Assembly (NCBI GenBank): GCA_030951025.1 | Contig: JAUZQK010000141.1 | Location: 1-50,202, forward strand | Source: Mariprofundus sp. | Lineage (GTDB): Bacteria > Pseudomonadota > Zetaproteobacteria > Mariprofundales > Mariprofundaceae | DNA: 50,202 bases | Direction: 5' to 3' | Shown: one piece after another, positions 1-8,448 of the stretch | Layout: the number at the start of each line of letters is the position of its first letter | Numbering within the stretch: the stretch's first letter is position 1 | Program-made: the position numbers and the translations under genes | Notes under the pieces: model-generated | What the model was told of the DNA's origin: nothing | Databases searched by the model: none | The model's input: the letters and a program-made list of their open reading frames with translations, nothing else

Positions 1-37
1 CAGCAATTAATGCAGAAGTATCTATTGTGACATACAT
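1..37 (-). CDS. PIN-domain (VapC-like) protein, N-terminus only
   Basis: Only the first 12 codons lie in the window; the gene runs off the left edge. They read MYVTIDTSALIA. This matches the first beta strand of PIN-domain ribonucleases, where the Asp at residue 6 is the first metal-binding acid of the active site. A GGGAG ribosome site sits about six bases before the ATG. PIN proteins beside antitoxin-like genes are usually VapC-type toxins that cleave RNA, and the neighbours here are toxin-antitoxin remnants. The call rests on very little sequence, and a non-toxin PIN protein is possible. Confidence 0.5.
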   Translation of the reverse strand, partial: MYVTIDTSALIA

Positions 38-53
38 TTGAAACTCCCATCAA

Positions 54-65
54 GTACATATGTAC
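54..65. promoter_or_regulatory. 12-bp perfect palindrome upstream of PIN gene
   Basis: GTACATATGTAC is a perfect palindrome 17 bases before the PIN-gene start codon. Toxin-antitoxin operons are commonly autoregulated through short palindromes in this position, so it is a candidate operator. No matching antitoxin gene is intact beside it. A chance AT-rich palindrome is possible. Confidence 0.3.
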
Positions 66-97
66 ATACAATAGTAAATTCAACGTGCTTTGTACAG

Positions 98-208
98 CTA
101 ACGCCGAAGTTCACCTTCGGCAAACCGCGCAGCATTTTTTGGCCGTTTCAGTTTACCACTCTCAAAGGCTTCGAGGATTTCTCTCTCTTCTGAATCAAAC
201 TTGTTCAT
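98..208 (-). pseudogene. Truncated antitoxin (BrnT-like toxin partner)
   Basis: The frame starts at an ATG overlapping the toxin remnant stop and ends after 36 residues at a TAG. The N-terminus reads DSEEREILEAFESGKLKR, the typical opening of small ribbon-helix-helix antitoxins paired with BrnT-like toxins. Those are usually about 80-90 residues and end in a DNA-binding ribbon-helix-helix, which is absent here. The reading frame is lost inside a short GCCGAAG/CTTCGGC hairpin (103-121). I infer a decayed antitoxin; no full-length product can be made. Confidence 0.5.
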
Positions 209-353
209 TGAATGCTCCTGAATACTGTTTGGTCGCTTTGCGATTGGGAATAATGGTTTTCAAGAATATTTCATTTTCGCTTTCAATAAAAGGCACGAGG
301 TATGCGTAACCTTCAATGAAAACAACAGGAATCCTCTGTCTTGGATAGCAGTG
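195..353 (-). pseudogene. C-terminal remnant of BrnT-like toxin
   Basis: The minus strand encodes GYAYLVPFIE followed by EIFLKTIIPNRKATKQY and a stop, overlapping the antitoxin start by 14 bases. The YLVPF and FLKTIIPxRKATK blocks are the conserved end of a small toxin family found with the antitoxin type seen just downstream. No start codon or N-terminal half is recognisable; reading further upstream gives only a weak match to about position 353. This is therefore a broken gene. The boundary on the right is approximate. Sequence from about 320 to 560 holds no other gene I can support. Confidence 0.5.
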
Positions 354-559
354 TCGGGGATCCACCTATAACATATGGATTTCCCCCAGGGGTCTCTCTC
401 TGCCTTCGGCATTCACCTTGTCCGATGAAACCTTCGGAAATGACGAAACTTTTAGTACATTGCCAAATCATGCCCCGCTTTTTAATGCGAATGCCCTGAG
501 TTAATGAGCCTTTCGGTTTGACTGTTTATTATGGGCTTGGAGCGGCGGTGGTAAGGTTT

Positions 560-3500
560 TTAGTTCTGGCTAACTTTTTTGCCGAACAAGCGTTGGGTGG
601 CATGCTTGATGTCTAAGGCAATGCCGAGGGCTGCGGGTACAGAAAACAGGGTGATGATGGTGGAAAACATCAAGCCCCATGATAATGCCAGCGCCATGGG
701 GGCGACGAAGGGATCATGGCCACCCCAGCCGTAAGCGGTGGGTAGCAGGCCGACGACGGTGGTGATAGCGGTGAGTAAAACAGCCCGCAAACGGCGTTTG
801 CCACTTTCTAAAATCGCTTCACGCCAGGGTACACCGTCCGCAATCAAACGTTGAATAAATACAGCCATGACCAGCGATGCATTGACCACCACGCCAGTGA
901 GGGCAACAAAGCCCATCATGGCCATAAAGGAAAGAGCCGCACCATGCACAAAGAAACCGACAATAATGCCAATCGCGCCAAAGGGAATCGCCAGCATCAC
1001 CAGAATAGGATAACCAATGCGATTAAACTGAATGGCCAGAATCGCAAAGATGCCAAACAGGGCGAAGACAAAGCTGAAAATCAAACCACGCACGGATTCC
1101 TGTGATTTTTCCTCTTCACCACCGAGATGCACGTGTACCGTATCGGCATCCTCAGCCAGCCAGATATCTTGCAATGCCGATACCCGCGTATTGACCTCTT
1201 TGGAGGTCATGTTTTTCTGATCCACTTCAGCCGACACATTGATCACACGACGGCCATCACGATGGCGGATAGAGCTGGTGCCAGAACGGTGTTCGATATG
1301 GGCAACACGGAAGAGGGGCACAAGACCGCCTCGATTGTTGGGGATTTCGAGCTGCATTAAGGTGTCTATATCGCGTTGTGCCTGGATGGGGTAACGGATG
1401 GTGACATCGATTTCTTTTTTACCCCGTTTGATGGTGGAGACACGTAAACCATCGAAAGCAGCCTTGATATGGATGCCGGCAGTGGCCAAATCAACGCCAG
1501 CATAGGCTGCCATTTTGCGATCCATGACAATACGGATCTCTGGATCACCTTTTTCCAAATCACTCTCAACCGCATAGACACCCTTGATGTTATCAATTTG
1601 TTTGATCAGGCGTTCGGCTACACGCGCCATGGCGATCTCATCAGAGCCGGTCAGCTCCACCTGTAGGGCGCGGCCAACAGGTGGGCCGCCTTTTTGCATG
1701 GCAAAGCTGATCTGCATATTGGGAAAGAGGGCGGGGATTTCTTGTTCAATTGAATCCATCACATCATAAGCGCTGACTTCACGCTCGGTGAATGGAATGA
1801 GAATGACACGTTCAAAGCCAAAACGATCGCCAATTTGTTTGAGTGTCTCACGCTGGTCGGCACTATTCTCACCCGCCATCATGGTGGTAGTTTCCAGAAT
1901 GGCAGGATCGATGCGTTTGCGCACTTCGATGTCGAGCAGTTTCAATTGGTCGCGGGTTTCTTCCAGCGTGGTGCCGGTGGGCAGATTAACGCGCAGATAA
2001 AAGGTCGATTCAGCACCGGACGGGAAAAGCTGGAATTTCATGGTGCTGGCTAAGCCAAGCGAGGCCAATAAGCCTGCCAGGGTGAGTAGAATGGTTAAGT
2101 AGCGTAGCTTGACGGCCTTTTTCAAAAACCAGGCATAAATCCGTGTGATCCAGATGAAAAAGATGCGTTCTTTGGGTTGTTTGTTGGCATTGGCCACATC
2201 GCGAATGTGATTCGGCAAAATGAAAATCGCTTCAAACCAGGAAAAGGCCAGCAGCACAACCACCACGACAGGGATGGAATAAATAAACTTTCCAATGATG
2301 CCATCCATATACATCAGCGGTAAAAAGGCCACGATGGTGGTCAGTACGGTGGCTGTGACGGGGCCAATCAATTCATACGTGCCCTCAATAGCTGCCTGTT
2401 CAGGCGAGAGGCCGCGCTCCATGTGGTAGGTGGCGTTTTCACCAATAATAATGGCATCATCAACCATCAGACCAAGCACCATAATAAAGCCGAACATGAC
2501 CAGTAAATTGAGTGTGATGCCTGCCGCATAAAGCACAGCGATGCCGGAAAAGAATATGATGGGTAAACCCCAAACCGTGGTCAGGGCAACGGCTGGACGC
2601 AGGAATAACATCAACAAGAGCAATACCAGCGCCAAGCCGATCATGCCGTTGTTGGTCAATACAGCCAGCCGCAAACGGGTGACGGTGGATAAATCATTGT
2701 AGGCACTGACATGCACACCTGCACCATATTTGTCTGGAATGGTATCGAGATAATTGCGCACACGATCAACCAGCTCAATGATGTCGGCATCGGCGTTTTT
2801 GATCACAATCATACTGATGGCAGGGTCGCCTTGTGCACCAACATAGCGGTAGGGGCGCTGCAGGGTTTCAGTCACTTCGGCAACGTCTTTTAAATAAAGC
2901 GCCTGCCCCAGTTCATTGGCGCGCAATACCAGCATGCCTGCATCTTCAGCCGAACTGAATTCGCCGGTAATGCGGATAATGCTTTGCCCATCCGGTGATT
3001 TTAAGCGGCCACCGGGAGCATCAACATTCCAGCCTTGTACCAATTTTATAATATCATTGATGGAGATACGCGCACGGCGCATTTTGACCGGATCAGGCAC
3101 AATGCGTATTTCTTCTTTTAAATCACCCTGAATAAACACTTTAGAAACGCCATCGAGATCACGCACATCATCTTCGATATTATTACTTAAATGTTTGAGT
3201 GCGAGCGGTTCAAAATCACCGAAAATGGAAAAGGTGAGTACTGGCGCTTGTTCCGATTTAATTTCATGGATGACCGGATCTGCTGGCAGATCCAGTGGTA
3301 GATCGGCGCGATTGATGGCTTGCTGAATGTCGGAAACCAGCCGTGAGCGGTCTTTGAAGTTCGGGTCCACCTCGATGACAATTTGCATGGTGCCGGAGAA
3401 GGCGGTTGATCGTATGGCGTTAATGCCATCCACGCCTTTAAGCTCTTGCTCAATCGGCGTGAGCATCAAACGTTCCACTTCACGCGGTGCAGCACCCGGA

Positions 3501-3655
3501 TAAGCGCCGCTGACTACGATAATATCAAAATTCACACTGGGGAATGCTTCGCGTTGCATTTGTGTGGCTGCATAAATACCAGCGGCAAGTAGAAACAGCG
3601 AAATCAGATTCACCATCACGCCACGTTTAACAAAAAAAGCGATGATATTTTTCAT
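560..3655 (-). CDS. RND-family efflux transporter permease
   Basis: This 1031-residue inner-membrane protein belongs to the resistance-nodulation-division superfamily of proton-driven exporters. The N-terminus (IIAFFVKRGVMVNLISLF) is the usual first transmembrane helix. Periplasmic porter domains lie around residues 40-330 and 560-860. The central helices carry the GLMVDDAIIIGEN motif with the paired aspartates of proton relay, and the last third has VALTGVVVNASL. The ATG at 3655 is preferred to an upstream in-frame start, because it lies one base after the stop of the TolC-like gene and gives the normal family length. The two genes are surely co-transcribed. No periplasmic adaptor gene lies between or after them, which is unusual. 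Substrate cannot be told from sequence. Confidence 0.93.
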   Translation of the reverse strand: MKNIIAFFVKRGVMVNLISLFLLAAGIYAATQMQREAFPSVNFDIIVVSGAYPGAAPREVERLMLTPIEQELKGVDGINAIRSTAFSGTMQIVIEVDPNFKDRSRLVSDIQQAINRADLPLDLPADPVIHEIKSEQAPVLTFSIFGDFEPLALKHLSNNIEDDVRDLDGVSKVFIQGDLKEEIRIVPDPVKMRRARISINDIIKLVQGWNVDAPGGRLKSPDGQSIIRITGEFSSAEDAGMLVLRANELGQALYLKDVAEVTETLQRPYRYVGAQGDPAISMIVIKNADADIIELVDRVRNYLDTIPDKYGAGVHVSAYNDLSTVTRLRLAVLTNNGMIGLALVLLLLMLFLRPAVALTTVWGLPIIFFSGIAVLYAAGITLNLLVMFGFIMVLGLMVDDAIIIGENATYHMERGLSPEQAAIEGTYELIGPVTATVLTTIVAFLPLMYMDGIIGKFIYSIPVVVVVLLAFSWFEAIFILPNHIRDVANANKQPKERIFFIWITRIYAWFLKKAVKLRYLTILLTLAGLLASLGLASTMKFQLFPSGAESTFYLRVNLPTGTTLEETRDQLKLLDIEVRKRIDPAILETTTMMAGENSADQRETLKQIGDRFGFERVILIPFTEREVSAYDVMDSIEQEIPALFPNMQISFAMQKGGPPVGRALQVELTGSDEIAMARVAERLIKQIDNIKGVYAVESDLEKGDPEIRIVMDRKMAAYAGVDLATAGIHIKAAFDGLRVSTIKRGKKEIDVTIRYPIQAQRDIDTLMQLEIPNNRGGLVPLFRVAHIEHRSGTSSIRHRDGRRVINVSAEVDQKNMTSKEVNTRVSALQDIWLAEDADTVHVHLGGEEEKSQESVRGLIFSFVFALFGIFAILAIQFNRIGYPILVMLAIPFGAIGIIVGFFVHGAALSFMAMMGFVALTGVVVNASLVMAVFIQRLIADGVPWREAILESGKRRLRAVLLTAITTVVGLLPTAYGWGGHDPFVAPMALALSWGLMFSTIITLFSVPAALGIALDIKHATQRLFGKKVSQN

Positions 3656-3656
3656 C

Positions 3657-5165
3657 TTAGAGTAAACCAGCCATGTTTTCAGGCAGTAGCATGATATTAA
3701 AATCATACAGCAAACGGCCTTGCGCCCAGGCCAGCTGCGTTTGTGCCAGTTCAATGGTCAGTTGTTGCAATTGCGCATTGAGATCGGCGTTTCTCAGCTC
3801 ACCCTCAAATTGAACAAGGGTGGCTGTATCAGAGCGACCCTGTCGGTAACGTTTCATTTCAGCATTGAATTTGCGTTGCTCAGCTTTGACCTGTTGTCTG
3901 GCCACAGCAAGGGTGGGGATGGCGGCTGTAATGGCTGTCTGGGCGGCCGAAATATCATCTTTGATTTGTTCGAGTACACGTGTGCGATCGGCTTCAATAC
4001 GTTGGCGTTGCAGTTCCGCTTTGCGGATGCCTGCATTGACTGCGCCGCGCCCCAGCGCATCGGAGAGCTCCAGTGAGATGGAGGCAAAATGATCATGGCT
4101 TGATAAGCCGGCCACAACGGCGGGTAAAGGGGTTTTATCGAGTGCGCGTGTGCCGAGTGTGGCTACGATATCCAATTGCAATTGATCGGCATCGAGGGCA
4201 ATCATCAACTGGGCATTGGCGGCCTGCATTTGAGCCTCGAACACCTGCAATTCAGGACGCAATCGCTCGGCCAGACTAAGGCTGTCGGTGATGCTCTGCC
4301 CATCCAGTTTGGTGATCTGTTGGGTGAGAAAGGTATTGCGTTGCACACTTATTTTAGCGCTTGATTGATGCAGCATGAGGCGATTCAGGGTGTTTTGATT
4401 GTTTAAGCGCTGGCTGAGCGAGCGTTGTAAATCGGTGTTGCGGGCGGCCAACAGGGCTTCTGCCTGTAAACGATCAGCGCGTTCAATGAGTCCGAAACGT
4501 TCACGGGAACGTTGATAGGCCAGCAGTCTTTTGGCGCGCTTGACGGCTTGTCGGGCAATATCGATATTAATATCATCGGAGGCCAGTTGATAATAAGCGT
4601 TGATGACTTGCAGGGCTAGATTATGTGCAATCACCTGCTTTTGCTTTTTGGCTTGTTCGAGACCTGCTTCTGCACTGATCAGAGCTTGATTATAATCCGG
4701 CCGATCAGATCCCTTGAGCAGTGGATGACGATAATTGATATTGATCTGATTGCGGTAGGATGGATTGAATAACGCCAACTGGGCTGCAAAGGGAGAATTA
4801 AAACCCTGGGAGGTGCGAATATAGTTAAAATCAGCACCGATTGTGCCGCCGCTGGCCAAGGCTTTTGAAATGCTGCCACTAAGCTGGCCAATACGATTTT
4901 CGGCCGGTTGAAAATCACTGACGGTTGGTGTTTTTTCATCACTGACGATGACATTGGCAGTAATGATTGGATCGAGTATACCTTCGACCCGGTTGGTTTC
5001 TGTCGCTGCAATGGCTGTATCAATGCGACTGACATTCAATTCGGGATGTTGCTCGAGCACGGATTTGATGACCTGTTTCAGGCTCATTTCTGCTGCACTT
5101 GCATGGACGCTAAAAGCACTTATGCAAATCAGGCTGAAGGTAATATTGCGCAACAGGTGGATCAC
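3657..5165 (-). CDS. TolC-family outer membrane efflux protein
   Basis: The 502-residue product starts with a signal peptide (about residues 1-25, ending HASAA). It then shows the long alternating helical repeats rich in Ala, Gln and Leu that form TolC coiled-coil tunnels. TolC-type proteins make the outer membrane and periplasmic channel for RND or ABC exporters. The GTG start at 5165 has an AAGGAG ribosome site five bases upstream. The RND permease gene follows after one base, so the two probably work together. The divergent MarR gene likely controls both. Substrate unknown. Confidence 0.9.
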   Translation of the reverse strand: MIHLLRNITFSLICISAFSVHASAAEMSLKQVIKSVLEQHPELNVSRIDTAIAATETNRVEGILDPIITANVIVSDEKTPTVSDFQPAENRIGQLSGSISKALASGGTIGADFNYIRTSQGFNSPFAAQLALFNPSYRNQININYRHPLLKGSDRPDYNQALISAEAGLEQAKKQKQVIAHNLALQVINAYYQLASDDINIDIARQAVKRAKRLLAYQRSRERFGLIERADRLQAEALLAARNTDLQRSLSQRLNNQNTLNRLMLHQSSAKISVQRNTFLTQQITKLDGQSITDSLSLAERLRPELQVFEAQMQAANAQLMIALDADQLQLDIVATLGTRALDKTPLPAVVAGLSSHDHFASISLELSDALGRGAVNAGIRKAELQRQRIEADRTRVLEQIKDDISAAQTAITAAIPTLAVARQQVKAEQRKFNAEMKRYRQGRSDTATLVQFEGELRNADLNAQLQQLTIELAQTQLAWAQGRLLYDFNIMLLPENMAGLL

Positions 5166-5267
5166 TGGAGCTCCTTTTTATCTGTGTTAAAACAAACGAC
5201 GGGATCTTATCAACAAAGCCTTAACGAAACAGCAGGCATGATCGCAAATAGATTGATGATGTCAACT

Positions 5268-5282
5268 ATTGATAAAATCAAT
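5268..5282. promoter_or_regulatory. Candidate MarR operator
   Basis: ATTGAT-AAA-ATCAAT is a perfect 15-bp interrupted palindrome in the divergent interval between the tolC-like and marR genes, 22 bases before the marR start. A second nearby symmetry, TTGA-TGATG-TCAA (5253-5265), contains a TTGACA sequence on the minus strand that could serve as a -35 element for the efflux genes. MarR proteins bind AT-rich palindromes of this size, so autorepression and repression of the efflux pair is the likely design. Not tested. Confidence 0.5.
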
Positions 5283-5304
5283 CAATAAGATCAGTGTCAG
5301 CCTC

Positions 5305-5772
5305 ATGGACAAGGATTTACAACAACACAACGATGGCTTGGCTGCAATTATGCCGCTTATCGGTTGCATGACCAGCCAGGTACGCTCACATGTCAGCCGT
5401 ATCTGTAAGGCGACCGGTTATAATCTTACACCGGAAGAAGCCGACACATTAATGATTATCCGTCATTGTGATGCTTTACCACAATCGCGTCTGGCCAATA
5501 TTCTGGGTAAAGATAAAGCCGCTGTAACACGATTGATGAACGCGTTGGTGAAAAGCGGTTTGGTGGGGCGTGTTCAGGATGAACAGGATCGACGTATTGT
5601 GCGTGCCCAGATTACTGAAGAAGGCAAGCAGGCTTTTGTACAAGTCTGGCCTGAACTCAAAAAGTTGAGTGATTTGGCGCTGCAGGGTATTGCTACGCAT
5701 GATTTGCATTCGATGCAAAAAACATTAATGACTATCAACGCTAATCTGGGTTCAATGAACGAACTGGATTAA
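5305..5772 (+). CDS. MarR-family transcriptional regulator
   Basis: The 155-residue protein has the MarR winged-helix layout. An N-terminal dimerisation helix is followed by a recognition helix region (LANILGKDKAAVTRLMNALV) and the wing containing the hallmark DEQDRR (DxRxR-like) segment. The C-terminal helix completes the dimer. The frame extends upstream to a TTG at 5269, but ATG 5305 gives the normal family length and leaves the palindrome at 5268-5282 outside the coding region. Divergent placement next to the efflux genes indicates a local repressor, probably relieved by a small ligand exported by the pump. Confidence 0.88.
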   Translation: MDKDLQQHNDGLAAIMPLIGCMTSQVRSHVSRICKATGYNLTPEEADTLMIIRHCDALPQSRLANILGKDKAAVTRLMNALVKSGLVGRVQDEQDRRIVRAQITEEGKQAFVQVWPELKKLSDLALQGIATHDLHSMQKTLMTINANLGSMNELD

Positions 5773-5790
5773 CTATTGAGCAGGGTATAT

Positions 5791-5919
5791 CTACTTCCTT
5801 AAAGCCTCGGCGACTTCAGATGCCTTGTCCGTGAGTGGTGAAAATTCAATTTGCATCTGCCCCATGACCTGCGTCAAAGTAAAGCTGTCGAACTTAGGGT
5901 GATCGTGTTGTTTTCTCAT
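5791..5919 (-). CDS. Possible 42-residue small protein
   Basis: A short frame begins with MRKQHDHPKFDSF and continues with a protein-like, amphipathic sequence ending ASEVAEALRK. Its ATG lies inside the 3' end of the lipoprotein gene, overlapping it by 26 bases in another frame, directly after an in-frame TGA. No ribosome site is obvious; translation could be coupled. I do not recognise the family. It could also be the tail of a decayed gene. Support is composition and position only. Confidence 0.25.
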   Translation of the reverse strand: MRKQHDHPKFDSFTLTQVMGQMQIEFSPLTDKASEVAEALRK

Positions 5920-6973
5920 TCAGTACAAAGGTAATCGACGGTGTGCTTTCACTGCGTTGCAAGTTCACATACACCTTGCCATCCGGCGCTGCCAACACAC
6001 CAGAGATACGTGCAACAGGATGATGCACAACATCATACAGGCTATGTCCATCCCATGCCCACAGTGTCGATGGCGTTGCATCATCGGTAATCCATAACCA
6101 GCCACGTGATGCATCCCATGACATATCCACAGGCTGACGCAACGCATTCTTCTCTAGCCACGTCGAAAGCGTTGGCTGCCTGGCTTCATGATGTAACGTT
6201 CCATTATCCAGAACGCTATCGTGCAACTGTAAAATCCGGCCAGCGCCAGACTCCGCCAGCAATAATGTTCCATCCGGCAAACGTTCAATATCACTGATCG
6301 CCGCAAACTGTTGCGCCCCCAGATGCAATGCCATCGTCACAGTATCTTCCGCTTCCACCGTCAACCAACCCTTAGCCGCATGCCACACGGCCAACGAACG
6401 TGTGACGAAATCAAACCGGTACAAACAGCCGCCTTTGCGCGTGTCAGCCAAATAAGCCTTGTGCTGGTCGGCAGAAAAAGCAATGGCGCGGTGGGCAAAG
6501 TGCCCTGCTAACAGAAACGCTGCAAAGCCCGGATATGTACTATCTCCACTTTGGGCAATCACACGTTGACCTTCAGGGAAATGCGCCGGATCAAGCATGC
6601 GCCATATCTCACCCCGGGCTTCACCCTCGGCCACCCACAGCGACTTATCCGGCGCAAAATGCAAGCCCAGCACATTACGCAAGCCTTCCACCAGCACTTG
6701 CGTACGGCCTGTTTTCACATCCAGCACCGCAACACTGGCCGTATTGCTGTATTCACTCAGTTCGCTACCAAAATACAAGCGGCCCCTTTCCGCATCCAGT
6801 GCCATTTTGTTGGGCATCATCTGCTTCCATGCCCCCAGCGAGTGATATGTCCAGCCGGGTGCAATGACCAGGCCAATCATGTTCCTCCCGCCCTGACAGC
6901 CGAGCAACAACACCAGCATGAGGCAGCTCAAGCCCAAAAGCCGATATTTAGTTCGCTTACATAACCGAATCAA
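5894..6973 (-). CDS. Lipoprotein with SMP-30/NHL-like beta-propeller
   Basis: The 359-residue product starts with a positively charged signal sequence and a lipobox ending LLLGC, so Cys26 is the likely lipidated residue. The mature part has repeated blade-like segments (DAERGRLYFGSE, ADQHKAYLADT, IERLPDGTLLLAESG, DGKVYVNLQ). These are typical of six-bladed propellers of the gluconolactonase/strictosidine-synthase/NHL type. Such proteins are enzymes or binding platforms. No catalytic set is certain here. The gene is leftward and followed by an overlapping small frame. Function unknown beyond an envelope-anchored propeller. Confidence 0.65.
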   Translation of the reverse strand: MIRLCKRTKYRLLGLSCLMLVLLLGCQGGRNMIGLVIAPGWTYHSLGAWKQMMPNKMALDAERGRLYFGSELSEYSNTASVAVLDVKTGRTQVLVEGLRNVLGLHFAPDKSLWVAEGEARGEIWRMLDPAHFPEGQRVIAQSGDSTYPGFAAFLLAGHFAHRAIAFSADQHKAYLADTRKGGCLYRFDFVTRSLAVWHAAKGWLTVEAEDTVTMALHLGAQQFAAISDIERLPDGTLLLAESGAGRILQLHDSVLDNGTLHHEARQPTLSTWLEKNALRQPVDMSWDASRGWLWITDDATPSTLWAWDGHSLYDVVHHPVARISGVLAAPDGKVYVNLQRSESTPSITFVLNEKTTRSP

Positions 6974-7019
6974 CAGATTGTACCACGGTGGGCGCGGGGG
7001 GAGTCGCTATTCAAAACCA

Positions 7020-7634
7020 TCACATGCCATTGCCAAAAGCTGGATCATGGATATTCACATCATTGCGCACCTGTTTTAGAGCGCGCCCGTAACCCATCAA
7101 GATATCAAGGTTCCAGCGTAAGCGGGCTTTGTAATACGTATCCGACTTTTGATCATTATCATCCGGATCGGCATTAAAAACACGCTCCACATCCCGAATA
7201 ATGAGTTGCTCGGGGATGTAACACAGGCGATTATTTTTATAACTGCTCATACGCAATTCCGCCACCGGATAAGCACCTCCGTTGGATGCGGAAACGCTGA
7301 CGATCAAGGCTGGCTTGTGACCCAACTCAAAGCGACTGAACAACAAAAAGAAATTTTTCAGACCGGCAGGCACCTGACCATGCCATTCCGGTGTGATAAT
7401 AACCAGTGCATCACTCTGCGTCAGTTGCGCTTTTAAGGGAGCAAGCCGTTCAATCCAGCCTTCATTCGACTGCCAAATCGATTGATCCCAGAGGGGCAGC
7501 GGATTATCCGCCAATAAATAGAGAAACGGTTCGGCCTCATCAACCTGTTCGTGCAACAGGTTTTCAATATAACGCCCTATTTTTTCACTCTGCGAGGGAT
7601 TGCGATGGCTGCCACTGACAATGGTGATATGCAT
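7020..7634 (-). CDS. NADPH-dependent FMN reductase-like flavoprotein
   Basis: The 204-residue protein has the flavodoxin-like fold of the NADPH:FMN reductase family. The SGSHRNPSQSEKI loop (residues 7-19) fits the FMN phosphate site, and TPEWHGQVPAGLKNFF (81-96) corresponds to the family's PEYNxxxPGxLKN stretch. Relatives reduce flavins, quinones or azo compounds in the cytoplasm. It begins four bases after the stop of the upstream beta-barrel gene, so the two form an operon, which hints at a redox or nitrosative-stress role. Exact substrate unknown. Confidence 0.8.
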   Translation of the reverse strand: MHITIVSGSHRNPSQSEKIGRYIENLLHEQVDEAEPFLYLLADNPLPLWDQSIWQSNEGWIERLAPLKAQLTQSDALVIITPEWHGQVPAGLKNFFLLFSRFELGHKPALIVSVSASNGGAYPVAELRMSSYKNNRLCYIPEQLIIRDVERVFNADPDDNDQKSDTYYKARLRWNLDILMGYGRALKQVRNDVNIHDPAFGNGM

Positions 7635-7638
7635 ACGT

Positions 7639-8196
7639 TCAGACCTTCGTCAGGGTGTTTTGATCCGTATGATGAAAAATCGCATCATTCACCGGAATCC
7701 ATAACTGGGTGTCTTCTTTATAACTGAATTGACCATGCGCAGACATATCCACATCGAGCGTATAGTTCATCGTTTTGTAGGATGCATCGAGATATGTATT
7801 GGATAAAATTCCATAAGTTTCCGAACCCACAGCGGCCGACAAATGGAAACGCGTGCTATCTGCTTCAGCATCCCCACCTGCATTGATCAGCACACCACGC
7901 GGCACCATGAAACAGCGTAATACCTGTTGATTGCCAGCATCCCATAACCAATAACCCAGCTCTTCATGAAAGGCATCCTGCTCACCCAAACGCCAGGCAG
8001 TCATCGCATAACGCAGGCCGTACAGTAGCTGCGGTCCGTTACGCACCGGGCCAAGCGGTTCAAACACAACACGCTCACGGTAGCGAGTCTCTTTTTCCTG
8101 ACTGTGCACACGTGAGACATCAATGCCCTGATCACCTTCCCAAATGCCTGCCAATGCGGCCAATGGCCCCAGGTTTTGAATAATCTGTTCGTCCAT
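7639..8196 (-). CDS. Heme-binding beta-barrel (nitrobindin/FABP-like) protein
   Basis: The protein of about 185 residues opens with LGPLAALAGIWEGDQG, which resembles the GxWxGxG entry strand of nitrobindin and related THAP4-type ten-stranded barrels. The rest alternates short strands such as GYWLWDA and MNYTLDVDMSAHGQFSYKED. Nitrobindins bind ferric heme and react with NO or peroxynitrite, but the heme-ligating histidine is not certain here. Two adjacent ATGs follow an AAGGAG; the second (8196) has the better five-base spacing. The neighbouring FMN reductase and KatG/OxyR locus fit an oxidative or nitrosative theme. Confidence 0.65.
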   Translation of the reverse strand: MDEQIIQNLGPLAALAGIWEGDQGIDVSRVHSQEKETRYRERVVFEPLGPVRNGPQLLYGLRYAMTAWRLGEQDAFHEELGYWLWDAGNQQVLRCFMVPRGVLINAGGDAEADSTRFHLSAAVGSETYGILSNTYLDASYKTMNYTLDVDMSAHGQFSYKEDTQLWIPVNDAIFHHTDQNTLTKV

Positions 8197-8403
8197 CATA
8201 TCTCCTTTATGTTGCAATCTTGATCACCATAGATGTAACAAAGCCCCAAGCCAAGTTAAAAAACAATTGGCAATATTCTCATGGATACCTCCAAATGATC
8301 GGATGAGTTTAGGCCAGAAACAGCTTCAAGCCCAGCCTGAATAGAGGCACTGTTGCAAGCACTTCAAGCCATGCGAATGAGCCAACACAGCAGTATAAAG
8401 ACA

Positions 8404-8436
8404 AAGTGATGCGGAGGCTTGGCCACCGCATCACTT
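8404..8436 (-). terminator. Intrinsic terminator after katG
   Basis: AAGTGATGCGG (8404-8414) and CCGCATCACTT (8426-8436) form a perfect 11-bp stem. On the minus strand it is followed by TTTGTCTTT. It lies just past the katG stop. The rest of 8218-8403 shows no gene. Confidence 0.75.
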
Positions 8437-8448
8437 CAAACGCACTGT

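Noticed and set aside
2122-2304. Many 60-120 residue frames antisense to or inside the RND, katG, recN and carB genes
   Set aside because: They are shadows of strongly coding frames with no ribosome site or family resemblance.
5269-5304. Longer MarR start at TTG 5269
   Set aside because: It would put the palindrome inside the coding region and add residues not seen in the family; ATG 5305 gives normal length.
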